Positions 33,463-42,652 of a stretch of DNA of 64,000 bases are shown in pieces. Source of the DNA: Ahrensia sp. GTDB lineage: Bacteria > Pseudomonadota > Alphaproteobacteria > Rhizobiales > Rhizobiaceae. The translations under genes and the position numbers were made by a program. The stretch covers positions 62,001 through 126,000 of the forward strand of contig PAKZ01000039.1 in the NCBI GenBank assembly GCA_002706335.1, in the 5' to 3' direction. Numbering within the stretch: position 1 is the stretch's first letter; each line of letters opens with the position of its first letter. The notes beneath the pieces were generated by a model. It did not search any database, was not told the DNA's origin, and was given only the letters and a program-made list of their open reading frames with translations.

Positions 33463-36015
33463 ATGGCAGTCGAACCAGAGCATTACGCCCCGCCGACCCT
33501 GTCGAGCAGGCTGAGGTCCGTCCGGTTCTTCACACGAACCGCAATCATCGCCGAACGGCTTTTGCCGCGGCTGCTGCCGCTCGCCGGTGTGGCGGCTGGT
33601 TTCGCCATCCTGTCTTGGTTCGGACTGTTTCGCTCTGTTCCCGATACGGCGCGCATCGTCGTCGCCGCGGCTTTCGGTCTGGCCGCGCTGGCAAGCCTGT
33701 GGCCGTTGCGGTCGCTCCGCCTGCCGACAGCCTTCGATATCGACCGCCGGCTGGAGCGCGACAACAGTCTCACCCATGCACCGATCACCACCCAGGACGA
33801 TCACCTGTCATCCGGCACGTCGGATGATTTCGCATCCGTTCTGTGGCGCGAGCACCAGCGGCGCATGGCGGCCGGGGTCGAAGGCGTGCGCGGTGCGCAG
33901 ACCAGGACTGATATCCCGGCCCGTGATCCGTACGCATTTCGCGCCGCTGCGGCGCTTCTGCTGGTGACCGCGTTCGCCTGGTCCTACGGCACGTCGGGCG
34001 GTTCGATCGGCGATGCGTTCCGCAATCACGACGTAGCCGAAGTGATCCCTCCGCGCATCGACGCCTGGGTGACGCCGCCCGCCTATACGGGCATGGCGCC
34101 GTTGTTCCTGACCTCGGAGCAGAATGCCGAAAAGTCGGATTTCACCGTGCCGGCCGGCAGTGTCGCGGTCGTGCGCATCGCCGGCGGCAGCGGCAACGAG
34201 ACGGTCACATGGCCCGAGGCGCAGACCCCGCTCGGCACCAAGGCCGAGGATGGCAAGACCGAGCCGGCCACCTCGCGGCGTTTCGAAGTCACGATGGAGA
34301 ATTCGGGCGCGTTGGCGATTTCCGGCGGCAGCGCGGACGAGTTGCGCAACTGGTCCTTTACGGTTTCCCCCGATGCGGCGCCGACCATCGCCTTTGCCGG
34401 CGATCCGGTGCGGGCGGCAAACGGCACCATGACGCTCGAATATTTCGCCGAGGACGATTACCGCGTCACCAAGGCGCGCGGCATCATCGAATTGGCCGAC
34501 GACAAAGCCGAGGTCGCGCATCCGCTATACGAGGCGCCGGAGCTGCCGCTCGCCTTGCCGCGCCGTTCCTCCAAGGACGGCGCCGCCAAGACGATGCGCG
34601 ATCTTTCCGAGCATCCCTGGGCCGGCGCGAAGGTGAAGATGACGCTGGAGGCCGAGGACGATCGTGGGCAGACCGGGCGCAGCGAGACCAGGGAACTGGT
34701 GCTGCCCGGCAGGCCGTTCTCCAATCCGCTTGCCCGCGCGGTCATCGAGCAGCGGCGCAATCTGGCGCTCGACGCCAATGCCGTTCCGGATATTGTCGAC
34801 GTGATCGACACGCTGACGATGTGGCCCGAGGAGACGATCAAGAACGCCAGCTATTTCCTCGGCCTGATCACGGCGCGGTCGCGCATGCTCGAAGGGCAGG
34901 GCAATGACGAAGCGCTGCGCGGCATGGTCGATTATCTTTGGGAGTTCGCCCGGACCATCGAGGACGGCAATCTCTCCGACGCCGAACGTCGCCTGCAGGC
35001 GGCGCAGCAGGCGCTCAAGGAAGCGCTGGAGAACGGCGCGTCCGACGAGGAGATCGAGCAACTGATGGCGGAGCTGCGCCAGGCGATGCAGGAATATCTG
35101 CAGGAACTGGCCCGTCAGATGGAAAACAATCCTGACATGGCCCAGCAGATGCCGGAAAACATGCAGGAAATGGATATGCAGAGCCTGCAGGACATGCTCG
35201 ACAAGATCGAGGAACTCGCCAAGTCCGGCGCGCGCGAGCAGGCGCAGCAACTGCTCAGCCAGTTGCAGGACATGATGAACAACATGCAGATGGGCCGCAA
35301 TCAGCGACAGCAGGGTCAGCAGAATCAGGCCCAGCAGCAGATGAACGAGCTCGGCGAGATCCTGCGCCAGCAGCAGGAACTGATGAACGAGACCTACCGC
35401 CAGAGCCGGCGCGGCCAGCAGGGAGAGCAGGGCGAAGGCCAGCAGGGTCAACAAGGTCAACAGGGGCAGCAAGGCCAGCAACAGGGTCAGAATGGTCAGA
35501 ACGGCCAGCAGGGTCAGGGCCAGGGCGGTCTCGAAGGGCTCGCGCCCGGCCAGCAGGCGCTGCGCGACCGGCTGGAGCAGTTCATGGACGGGCTGCGCGG
35601 TATGGGCATCAATCCGGGCGACGCCTTCGGTGAGGCCGGCCGGGAAATGGGTGAGGCCGGGCAGGCGCTCGGCGAAGGCCAGGGCGATCAGGCCTTCAAC
35701 GATCAGGGTCAGGCGATGGATGCGCTCAGGCGCGGCGCCGACAACATGATGCAGCAAATGCAGCAGGCCATGCAGGGTCAGGGACAAGGCCAGGGCGATC
35801 CGACCGGGACCAACCGCAACGGGCTCGACAGGGATCCGCTCGGCCGGCCGCAGCGTTCCGCCGGGCCGGATTTCGGCGACACGGTCAAGGTGCCCGACGA
35901 AATCGACATGCGCCGCGCCCGTGAGATCCTCGAGGCGATCCGCAAGCGCCTCGGCAACGCGCTGTCGCCGCAACTCGAGAAGGAATATCTCGAAAGGCTG
36001 TTGGAGCTTAACTAG
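33463..36015 (+). CDS. TIGR02302 family membrane protein (DUF4175)
   Basis: 850 residues from the ATG at 33463, which follows CAGGAG; a GTG 33 bp earlier is less likely. Two or three membrane spans lie in the first 200 residues, then a large domain (PPRIDAWVTPPAYTGMAP is typical). After about residue 480 come helical, Gln- and Met-rich repeats, a Gly/Gln tract of about 40 residues built of GQQ and GQN units, and a C-terminal helix (DEIDMRRAREILEAIRKR). Function unknown; envelope localisation is inferred. Its stop is fused with that of the convergent cpdR in CTAG. Confidence 0.88.
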   Translation: MAVEPEHYAPPTLSSRLRSVRFFTRTAIIAERLLPRLLPLAGVAAGFAILSWFGLFRSVPDTARIVVAAAFGLAALASLWPLRSLRLPTAFDIDRRLERDNSLTHAPITTQDDHLSSGTSDDFASVLWREHQRRMAAGVEGVRGAQTRTDIPARDPYAFRAAAALLLVTAFAWSYGTSGGSIGDAFRNHDVAEVIPPRIDAWVTPPAYTGMAPLFLTSEQNAEKSDFTVPAGSVAVVRIAGGSGNETVTWPEAQTPLGTKAEDGKTEPATSRRFEVTMENSGALAISGGSADELRNWSFTVSPDAAPTIAFAGDPVRAANGTMTLEYFAEDDYRVTKARGIIELADDKAEVAHPLYEAPELPLALPRRSSKDGAAKTMRDLSEHPWAGAKVKMTLEAEDDRGQTGRSETRELVLPGRPFSNPLARAVIEQRRNLALDANAVPDIVDVIDTLTMWPEETIKNASYFLGLITARSRMLEGQGNDEALRGMVDYLWEFARTIEDGNLSDAERRLQAAQQALKEALENGASDEEIEQLMAELRQAMQEYLQELARQMENNPDMAQQMPENMQEMDMQSLQDMLDKIEELAKSGAREQAQQLLSQLQDMMNNMQMGRNQRQQGQQNQAQQQMNELGEILRQQQELMNETYRQSRRGQQGEQGEGQQGQQGQQGQQGQQQGQNGQNGQQGQGQGGLEGLAPGQQALRDRLEQFMDGLRGMGINPGDAFGEAGREMGEAGQALGEGQGDQAFNDQGQAMDALRRGADNMMQQMQQAMQGQGQGQGDPTGTNRNGLDRDPLGRPQRSAGPDFGDTVKVPDEIDMRRAREILEAIRKRLGNALSPQLEKEYLERLLELN

Positions 36016-36377
36016 GCGGCCAGCGCCTTGGCGACGGCGGTGCGGATTTCGGCGAGCGTGAAGGGCTTTTGCACCACGTCGACAATGATCGCCGAAAGAT
36101 CGCGGGCGCGTTCGCGCTGTTCGGCATAGCCGGTCATCAGCAGGATCTTCAGGTCGGGATAGGCCTTTGCCAGTTCCTTGGCCATTTCGATGCCGTCCAT
36201 GGTCGGCATGCGGATATCCGACAGGACGAGATCGTAGCCGCCGCCTTTGGCCGCGGCCTTTTCCAGCCCGATATCGCCGTCATCGGCCTGATCGACCGTA
36301 TGGCCGTCGATCTGCAGGGCGCGTGCCGTGAAGGCGCGGACGGAATCGTCGTCCTCGACAAGCAGAATATGCGCCAT
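36012..36377 (-). CDS. cpdR: Single-domain response regulator, CpdR-like
   Basis: 121 residues: one receiver domain and no output domain. The phosphoacceptor Asp is in LVLSDIRMPTMDG, acidic residues in VEDDDS, the conserved Thr in LLMTGYAEQ and Lys in QKPFTLAE. Position beside hpt and length fit CpdR, which regulates ClpXP proteolysis of cell-cycle proteins. The ATG at 36377 overlaps the hpt TGA (TGATG). The CpdR name is from context; a different stand-alone receiver is possible. Confidence 0.7.
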   Translation of the reverse strand: MAHILLVEDDDSVRAFTARALQIDGHTVDQADDGDIGLEKAAAKGGGYDLVLSDIRMPTMDGIEMAKELAKAYPDLKILLMTGYAEQRERARDLSAIIVDVVQKPFTLAEIRTAVAKALAA

Positions 36378-36925
36378 CAGGCGTCTCCGGTAACGATGCC
36401 GACATAGGGCAGTTCGCGGAAGGCATGGCCGACATCCATGCCGTAGCCGACAACGAAGTGGTCCGGGCATTCGAAGCCGACGAAATCGGCCTGCAGCGGC
36501 GTGGCGGCCTGGCGGCGCATCGACTTGTCGAGCAGCACGCAGATACCGACGCTTTGCGCGCCGCGTTCGAGGATCAGCTCTCGGGCGAATGTGAGCGTCT
36601 TGCCGGATTCGAGAATATCGTCGACCAGCAGTACGTCCCTGCCGGCGACATCGGAATCGATATCGCGCAGGATCTTGACCTCGCCGGCCTCGGTACCGGC
36701 GCCGTAGGTCGACAGCATGATGAATTCGACATCGGGCTCCATGCCCGCATCATGCATCGCCCGCACGAGGTCGGCAGAGAAGATGAAGGACCCCTTCAGA
36801 ACCGAGATGACCAGCAGGCTGCTGTAGTCGCGTTCGGCGATATCCTTCGCCAGTTCCAGATTGCGAGCAGCAATGGTGGATGCCGAATAGAGCACCTCTA
36901 TCCGTTTGCCCCGAACGATCGGCAT
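36377..36925 (-). CDS. hpt: Hypoxanthine phosphoribosyltransferase
   Basis: 182 residues. Salvages hypoxanthine to IMP. The PRPP-binding motif is DVLLVDDILESGKTL, with the flexible-loop sequence FIMLSTYGAGTEAGE before it and GYGMDVGHAFRELPYVG at the end. It lies 4 bp after the upstream membrane protein gene and overlaps cpdR by one base, so a three-gene operon is likely. Confidence 0.93.
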   Translation of the reverse strand: MPIVRGKRIEVLYSASTIAARNLELAKDIAERDYSSLLVISVLKGSFIFSADLVRAMHDAGMEPDVEFIMLSTYGAGTEAGEVKILRDIDSDVAGRDVLLVDDILESGKTLTFARELILERGAQSVGICVLLDKSMRRQAATPLQADFVGFECPDHFVVGYGMDVGHAFRELPYVGIVTGDA

Positions 36926-36929
36926 GATG

Positions 36930-37487
36930 TCAAACCCCGTTGATATCGAATTTCAGGCTGGGCGCCTGCGCATAACCGGGTTTTTTCGGCATTCTCACGG
37001 TAAACGCAAGGCTTTTGCCGGGTTCGAGCGTTTCGCCGCGCGGAACGCGATAGACGAGATTGCCTGTCCCGTCGACCGAACTGAAAGTCAAAAGCACGTC
37101 CGGAACCTGTCGCGAATCTGTCGTGGCGTTGCGCACCTTGGCGCTCACCGTCGTCACATCCGGGCGGATCAGCCGCTCGCCTGCCGGATCCTGGACCACT
37201 TCGAGCGCCAGTATCGCGGGCTCGGAGGGCGATCCGTGCAATAGTACGTGGCCGCCGGACACGAGAAAGGCGGCGATGGAGGAAAACAGCACCGACAGGA
37301 TATAGGCGATCTGCGCTCGCCGGCTGGGCAGATTCCGGCCGGGCGGTTGCGATTTCAGGATGTCGATCTGGTCGTCGGGCACCTGTCTGGCGGCGACGGC
37401 CTTCTTTTCCCGCACCTTGCGGACCGGATGCCGGTCGTCCTCGTGCCGGATTGTCTCGAATTCCGCATCGATAATGTTGTGCGCCAC
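36930..37487 (-). CDS. Single-span membrane protein, DUF3426-like
   Basis: 185 residues. A charged cytoplasmic N-terminus (MAHNIIDAEFETIRHEDDR), one membrane span (IAYILSVLFSSIAAFLVSGG, about 70-90) and a periplasmic beta-rich domain (LALEVVQDPAGERLIRPDVT, then PDVLLTFSS and RGETLEPGKSLAFTVRMP). In related bacteria the gene next to ftsE encodes an MJ0042 zinc-ribbon plus DUF3426 protein; no zinc ribbon is visible here. Function unknown. Divergent from ftsE. Confidence 0.7.
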   Translation of the reverse strand: MAHNIIDAEFETIRHEDDRHPVRKVREKKAVAARQVPDDQIDILKSQPPGRNLPSRRAQIAYILSVLFSSIAAFLVSGGHVLLHGSPSEPAILALEVVQDPAGERLIRPDVTTVSAKVRNATTDSRQVPDVLLTFSSVDGTGNLVYRVPRGETLEPGKSLAFTVRMPKKPGYAQAPSLKFDINGV

Positions 37488-37660
37488 ACCCGCACTCCCA
37501 GATCACCGGACCGCGGAACGCGGAACCGCCATGATTGTGTTCTACGCGGCCTTGGTTAATCGAAGGTTTTGGCGGGGCGTTCCGATATGCTGTCGGTTCC
37601 ATTTGCGCTTGTGCTGTTTTAAGCCTTCGCCATGCAGTTCTTGCGATTCGGACGGCGCGC

Positions 37661-38320
37661 TTGATCAAATTCGAGAATGTCGGACTGCGCTACGGGATGG
37701 GGCCGGAAGTCCTGCGCGACGTGTCCTTCTCCATCCCGAAACAGTCGTTCCAGTTCCTGACCGGTCCGTCCGGCGCGGGCAAGACGACATTGCTGCGCCT
37801 TTTGTTCATGTCGCTGCGGCCGACGCGCGGCCTGATCACCATCTTCGACAAGGACATGGCGACGATCCGGCCGGAGGAATTGCCGCTGCTTCGGCGCCGC
37901 GTCGGCGTCGTCTTTCAGGACTTCCGCCTGCTTGACCACATGACGATCTACGAGAATGTCGGCCTGCCGCTGCGGGTGCGGGGCAAGGAGGAAAGCTCCT
38001 ATCAGCACGATGTTCTGGAACTGCTCAAATGGGTCGGCCTCGGCGAGCGCATTCATGCGCTTCCGCCGGTTCTGTCCGGCGGCGAAAAGCAGCGTGTCGC
38101 GATTGCGCGAGCACTGATCGATCAGCCGGAAATCCTGCTTGCCGACGAGCCGACAGGCAATGTCGATACGCCGATGGCGCGCCGGCTGTTGCGGCTTTTT
38201 CTTGAACTGAACCGCCTCGGCACGGCTGTGGTCATCGCCACTCACGATCTCGGATTGATGGACCAGGTCGATGCGCGCCGCATGATCCTTTCGAACGGAC
38301 AGCTTGAAATCTATGAGTGA
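37661..38320 (+). CDS. ftsE: Cell division ATP-binding protein FtsE
   Basis: 219 residues. With FtsX it forms an ABC-type complex at the septum that activates cell-wall hydrolases. Walker A GPSGAGKTT (35-43), signature LSGGEKQRVAIAR and Walker B ILLADEPTGNVD are present. The family N-terminus (MI-x-FENVGLRYGMG) places the start at TTG 37661; earlier codons in the frame are not conserved. A 10-codon frame starting ATG 37632 ends in a TGA that overlaps this TTG. Confidence 0.92.
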   Translation: MIKFENVGLRYGMGPEVLRDVSFSIPKQSFQFLTGPSGAGKTTLLRLLFMSLRPTRGLITIFDKDMATIRPEELPLLRRRVGVVFQDFRLLDHMTIYENVGLPLRVRGKEESSYQHDVLELLKWVGLGERIHALPPVLSGGEKQRVAIARALIDQPEILLADEPTGNVDTPMARRLLRLFLELNRLGTAVVIATHDLGLMDQVDARRMILSNGQLEIYE

Positions 38321-39344
38321 GCGCCCGAGCATCAAGATAAAGCCAGGAACGGGCCGTTTGCCGCGGCTGAAGCTGACGGGAGGCAAGTCCGCCAGCGGCG
38401 CGCGCGTGCCCGGGCTCAGGGTGCTCGCGCCGATCGTGCCGCCCGCCAATGTCACCGGGCAGGCGCTGATTCTGGTGATCGCGATCATGTCTTTTCTCGC
38501 CTGCATCGCAGTCGGCGCCGTGTCGCTGGTCAACAAGAGCGCCGAGACATGGCAAAGCCAGATCGCGCGCGAGGCGACCATCCAGATCCGGCCGGCCGAC
38601 GATTTCGACATGAACGCCGCTCTGCAAAAGGCGGAGGCCATCGCCGAGCAGTTCCCGGGAGTGCGCGGCGCGCGCATCATTGGTCGCGAGGAGACTGTCG
38701 CGCTTCTCGAGCCGTGGCTGGGGTCCGGCCTCGGCCTCGACGAACTGCCCGTGCCGCGCCTCGTGGTCGTGACCATCGACGAGGCCAATCCGCCCGATTT
38801 CGCGAGACTGTCCGCGACGATTTTCGAGCAGGTGCCGCATGCCTCGCTGGACGATCACCGGGCCTGGGTCGACCGCCTCGTCGGCATGGCGCGCACGACG
38901 ACGGCGATCGGCATCACGATTCTGGCGCTCGTTCTGTGCGCGCTGGTGCTGACGGTGATCTTCGCGACGCGCGGGGCCATGGCCGGCAATCAGCACATTA
39001 TCGAGGTGCTGCATTTCGTCGGTGCGCGGGGCGCGTTCATCGCGCAGCAGTTCCAGACCCGTTTCCTGCTGTCGGGCATCTGGGGCGGGCTGGTCGGCGG
39101 AGGCGGGGCGGCGGTCGTGTTCATGCTGGTCAGCTGGTGGTCGGCGCGCAACATCATCACGCCGGAAGGCGAGCAGGCATCCGCCTTCTTCGGCGATTTC
39201 GCCATCGGCGCGGGGGCCTATGCCGGTGTTGTCGGGGTGATCATCCTCGTCGGCTTCCTGACGGCGCTGACGACGCGAATCACCGTGCTGCAGACGCTGC
39301 GTGACATAGACGGACGCAGCGCCGATCCGGGGCGGCTGGATTGA
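38313..39344 (+). CDS. ftsX: Cell division protein FtsX
   Basis: 343 residues with four membrane spans, the first at ALILVIAIMSFLACIAVGAV and the last three in the C-terminal half, separated by a periplasmic loop (SQIAREATIQIRPADDFDMN). HIIEVLHFVGARGAFIAQQF is a family motif. The ATG at 38313 overlaps the end of ftsE by 8 bp, indicating coupled translation. Confidence 0.92.
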   Translation: MSERPSIKIKPGTGRLPRLKLTGGKSASGARVPGLRVLAPIVPPANVTGQALILVIAIMSFLACIAVGAVSLVNKSAETWQSQIAREATIQIRPADDFDMNAALQKAEAIAEQFPGVRGARIIGREETVALLEPWLGSGLGLDELPVPRLVVVTIDEANPPDFARLSATIFEQVPHASLDDHRAWVDRLVGMARTTTAIGITILALVLCALVLTVIFATRGAMAGNQHIIEVLHFVGARGAFIAQQFQTRFLLSGIWGGLVGGGGAAVVFMLVSWWSARNIITPEGEQASAFFGDFAIGAGAYAGVVGVIILVGFLTALTTRITVLQTLRDIDGRSADPGRLD

Positions 39345-39448
39345 ACAGCCGGAAAACCGAAGGTTCAAATCGATTTTGGCCGCTTCCCGCGGCTCGGGCC
39401 ATGCTTTTTGCCTATGCCGCGCCCCAATTCGGCGGTATCGCATTTTGA

Positions 39449-40177
39449 ATGAGTGACGCGACTGACACCGAGAAACATGGTGGATCGGCAGATTTCATGG
39501 GGGCCGCAATAGTGCGAAAGCGGGAGGCTTCTCGCCGAAGGAGCCGGATTGTCCGTATCGCGGCAATCGCCTCGGCCCTGTGTCTCGCGCTCTATTTCGC
39601 CGGTTTCGCCGTCTTCCTTTCAGAGGTTTCGTTCTATCGCAAGGACGTGCCGGACAGCCGCGCCGACGGCATCGTCGTCCTGACCGGCGGCGTCGCGCGC
39701 GTCGATGAGGCGGTAAAGCTGCTCAACGAGAAAAAGGGCGAGCGACTGCTCATCAGCGGCGTGCACCCTTCCGCATCGAGGGCGGTTCTCGCAAAGACAT
39801 TCGCCGTCGACGAAGACCGGTTCAATTGTTGTGTCGATGTCGATCACGAGGCGCTCGATACGGTCGGCAATGCCGTGGAAACCGCCGACTGGGTCGCCGA
39901 GCACGGCTATCACTCGCTGCTTGTCGTCACCAATGATTACCACATGCCGCGCAGCCTGCTGGAGTTGCACAGCGTCCTGTCTGATGTCGAGCTGATCCCG
40001 CATGCTGTCGTCGCCAGCCAGCATCAAAACGGTACGGCGGCGGAGCAGGCGAGCCGCTACCGGGTGCTGCTCGGCGAATACGTAAAATACTCCGCTGCCC
40101 GGCTTCGCACGCTGGTGACGCCGATTTCGGGGCCGGGCGACGATGTCCACAGGGCGGCGCTGACGGCCTCCGAATAG
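39449..40177 (+). CDS. YdcF/SanA family protein (DUF218)
   Basis: 242 residues with one N-terminal membrane span (IAAIASALCLALYFAGFAVF) and a DUF218 domain facing outward: GIVVLTGGVARVDEAVKLLN, RLLISGVHP, TVGNAVETADWV and LLVVTNDYHMPRS. E. coli relatives ElyC and SanA act in envelope integrity. The reaction is unknown. It follows ftsEX in the same direction with a 104-bp gap. A second ATG at 39497 is possible. Confidence 0.85.
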   Translation: MSDATDTEKHGGSADFMGAAIVRKREASRRRSRIVRIAAIASALCLALYFAGFAVFLSEVSFYRKDVPDSRADGIVVLTGGVARVDEAVKLLNEKKGERLLISGVHPSASRAVLAKTFAVDEDRFNCCVDVDHEALDTVGNAVETADWVAEHGYHSLLVVTNDYHMPRSLLELHSVLSDVELIPHAVVASQHQNGTAAEQASRYRVLLGEYVKYSAARLRTLVTPISGPGDDVHRAALTASE

Positions 40178-40256
40178 CGCTTCGTCCCCTTAAACCTTTG
40201 CGTTGCGCGGCGCCGGCGTGTATCGCGTGACCGGATTTGTCCGAACGCATCCGGGT

Positions 40257-41069
40257 ATGAGCTTGCTGGTTCTTCGATCCTTCCTCTTCAATTTCCTGTT
40301 CTACGCGGTCACGCTCATCGAGATGATCGTGTTCTCGCCCTTCTTCTTTCTCGCGCCGCGCAGACGAGCCTGGTTCGTGCCGAAGTTCTGGGCGCGCACG
40401 CATCTGTGGCTTATGAAGGTTGTCGTCGGGACAGACCATGTGGTGATCGGCAAGGAGAAACTGCCCGAGGGAAGTTATATTCTCGCGCCGAAACACCAGT
40501 CCGCGTGGGACACATTCGCCTGCCTTCCCTGGTGGCCGGACCCTGTATTGATTCTCAAACGCGAACTGATGTGGGTGCCGCTGTTTGGATGGTATGTCGC
40601 CAAGATGGACATGATACCGATCGACCGCGGCAATCGGTTCAAGGCGATCGAATCGGTCAATCGCGGCGCATTGCGTGCCGTCGCGCAGGGCCGCCAGATC
40701 ATGATCTATCCGGAAGGCACGCGCCGCCCGCCCGGCGCGGACCCCAAATACAAGATGGGTGTCGCCAATCTATATGAGCGGCTGAACGTTCCGGTCGTGC
40801 CGATCGCGCATAATGCCGGGCTTTTCTGGCCGCGGCGCTCCTTCATGCGCTATCCGGGCATGATCAAGGTCGAGGTGCTCGATCCGATCATGCCGGGGCT
40901 CGACCGGGAGACGTTTCACAAGACGCTGGTCGAACGCATCGAAGCGGCCTGCGACCGGCAATTGCTCGAACTGGCGGACGATCCGAATGCGCCGCCTTTC
41001 CCGCAGACCGCGAAAAAGCGCGTCGCCGAATTGAAGGCGGAGGCGGTCAGCCGAACTGGTGCGGTGTGA
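40257..41069 (+). CDS. plsC: 1-acyl-sn-glycerol-3-phosphate acyltransferase
   Basis: 270 residues. Adds the second acyl chain in phosphatidic acid synthesis. The HX4D motif is His80-Asp85 (KHQSAWDTF) and the glycerol-phosphate motif is YPEGTRRPPG. N-terminal hydrophobic segments (FLFNFLFYAVTLIEMIVFSP) anchor it in the inner membrane. Start at ATG 40257 because the upstream in-frame segment is not hydrophobic or conserved. Its last 23 bp overlap the end of the convergent gamma-glutamylcyclotransferase gene. Confidence 0.9.
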   Translation: MSLLVLRSFLFNFLFYAVTLIEMIVFSPFFFLAPRRRAWFVPKFWARTHLWLMKVVVGTDHVVIGKEKLPEGSYILAPKHQSAWDTFACLPWWPDPVLILKRELMWVPLFGWYVAKMDMIPIDRGNRFKAIESVNRGALRAVAQGRQIMIYPEGTRRPPGADPKYKMGVANLYERLNVPVVPIAHNAGLFWPRRSFMRYPGMIKVEVLDPIMPGLDRETFHKTLVERIEAACDRQLLELADDPNAPPFPQTAKKRVAELKAEAVSRTGAV

Positions 41070-41595
41070 CCTCCATGCGCCTCCGTATGCCGGCGACGAC
41101 ATTTTCCAGCCAGTGATCGCGGATGCCGAGCGTGCGGATATGCTCGGCGGTGTTGATGACGTAATCCTCGTTCGGCCCCATCCCGCCGACCGCGCCGCAG
41201 ACGCGCGTCACCGCGTCCTCGACCTCCAGCCTTCCGGCATATTGGCCATGCGCCCGGTCGGCGACATAGGCGATGCCGGGGACAATCCGTCCGTCGTCGA
41301 GCGCCAGCGTACCGGTTCGCTCCAGATAGACATTGGTGACGAGTTCGCGTTCGCGCAGATAGGCCATGACCGCCTTTTGCTTTTCGCCCTCTACCCGGAA
41401 GGCAACGCCAACACAGGAACCGCCCCGGTCCAGCCCCATGACGAGGCCCGGGCGTTCGGGCGTGCCGCGATGTTCGTAGGAGGCGATGCACAGGCTTCGA
41501 TGATAGCCGTAGAGCCGCGCCCGGCGTCGTTCGACATGCTCGAAGCCCGGCTTCCACATCAGCGACGCGTAGCCGAATACCCAGAAATCTTCCAT
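41047..41595 (-). CDS. Gamma-glutamylcyclotransferase (ChaC-like)
   Basis: 182 residues. The N-terminal DFWVFGYASLMWKPGFEHVE is the ChaC-family substrate-binding loop (YGSLMW type). RRARLYGYHRSLC and PGLVMGLDRGGSCVGVAFRV follow. ChaC enzymes cleave glutathione to 5-oxoproline and Cys-Gly. It overlaps the plsC end on the opposite strand by 23 bp and is divergent from the DUF2125 gene. Confidence 0.88.
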   Translation of the reverse strand: MEDFWVFGYASLMWKPGFEHVERRRARLYGYHRSLCIASYEHRGTPERPGLVMGLDRGGSCVGVAFRVEGEKQKAVMAYLRERELVTNVYLERTGTLALDDGRIVPGIAYVADRAHGQYAGRLEVEDAVTRVCGAVGGMGPNEDYVINTAEHIRTLGIRDHWLENVVAGIRRRMEVTPHQFG

Positions 41596-41638
41596 AAGCT
41601 CTTATTCATTCCACAATCGCGGGCGATGGGCGTCTAAC

Positions 41639-42640
41639 ATGGCAGAGAAGAAAGAAAAACCGCGCTATAATGCCGGCCGCCGCATTCGCTGGCTGGGCGT
41701 GGCGATCGTCGTCGCCGTTATCGCCTATTCCGGAGGCTGGTACTGGCTGGCCGGGCAGGTGGAGACGCAGGCATCAGGCTTTGTCGAGGAGCAGCGCCAG
41801 CTCGGCCTCGCCATCGACTGCGCCGACCGCGACGTGCGCGGTTATCCGTTCCGCCTCGAGATCTTCTGCACCTCGCTCGAGGTGAAACGCCCCGCCGAGG
41901 GCCTGAATGTCGAAGCCGGCGCTTTCCGCAGCGCTGCGCAGGTGTACGAGCCGAAGCGCATCTATGCCGAGCTCGACGCCCCGGTTTCGGTCGCCAGCTC
42001 CGTTCTCGGTCGGGTTGAGGCGAACTGGACGCTGGGCCGCGCCACGGCGACGCTTGCCGAGCCGCTGCCGAAGCGCGTTTCCGTCGCGCTTGACAATCTC
42101 GACCTGTCATTCGCCGGGCTGCAAAAGGCGCTGACGGCGACGATTGCCGAGGCTCATATGCGCACACAGGGTGAGGAACTCGATCTTGCACTTCGCTACG
42201 AGGGCCTCACCATTGATCCTCGCCTCGTCGACAACCGCATTCTGCCGGCCCTGTCGGGCGACGCCGACCTCCGGCTGAAGGATGGCGTCGCGCTGGCGAC
42301 GCAGGGTGTTTCGACCCTGCGCGGCGTGGCGGGCGAAATTCAACGCCTCGCCCTGCTGCTGACGCCCGAGCGCGGCTTTCTCGTCAGCGGACCGTTCGAG
42401 ATCGGCGCGGACGGGCTGATCGATGCGACGCTGAAAGTCATCATCGTCGACCCGGCCGGTTTCGCCGCGGCGATGAAGCCGGTATTCCCGGAATATGCGA
42501 GCCAGATCGACATGATCGCGTCGGGGCAGAAACAGCCGGGGCCCGATGGCACGCCGGAACTGCAACTGCCGATCACTATCCGTAACGGCCGCGCCGCGCT
42601 CGGTTTCATTCCGCTCGCCAGGATTCCGCCGCTCGATTAG
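41639..42640 (+). CDS. DUF2125 family protein
   Basis: 333 residues with a single N-terminal membrane span (IRWLGVAIVVAVIAYSGGWYWLAG) and a long beta-rich periplasmic domain. RDVRGYPFRLEIFC is the recognisable DUF2125 motif. No enzymatic signature is visible. It converges on the DUF1993 gene with 12 bp between stops. Confidence 0.83.
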   Translation: MAEKKEKPRYNAGRRIRWLGVAIVVAVIAYSGGWYWLAGQVETQASGFVEEQRQLGLAIDCADRDVRGYPFRLEIFCTSLEVKRPAEGLNVEAGAFRSAAQVYEPKRIYAELDAPVSVASSVLGRVEANWTLGRATATLAEPLPKRVSVALDNLDLSFAGLQKALTATIAEAHMRTQGEELDLALRYEGLTIDPRLVDNRILPALSGDADLRLKDGVALATQGVSTLRGVAGEIQRLALLLTPERGFLVSGPFEIGADGLIDATLKVIIVDPAGFAAAMKPVFPEYASQIDMIASGQKQPGPDGTPELQLPITIRNGRAALGFIPLARIPPLD

Positions 42641-42652
42641 CCCCGGAAAGCT

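Noticed and set aside
35411-35525. Tandem CAGCAGGGTCAA-type repeats as a CRISPR-like array
   Set aside because: The repeats are in frame within a gene and encode Gln/Gly units; there are no unique spacers or cas genes.
34525-35973. A 482-codon Leu-rich open frame on the minus strand, looking like a membrane protein
   Set aside because: The Leu-rich translation is the antisense of CAG-rich Gln codons in the TIGR02302 gene, not a real membrane protein.
37556-37570. CtrA-like site TTAA-N7-TTTT upstream of ftsE
   Set aside because: Only the left half matches TTAA-N7-TTAA; a single degenerate site in AT-richer promoter DNA is not enough.
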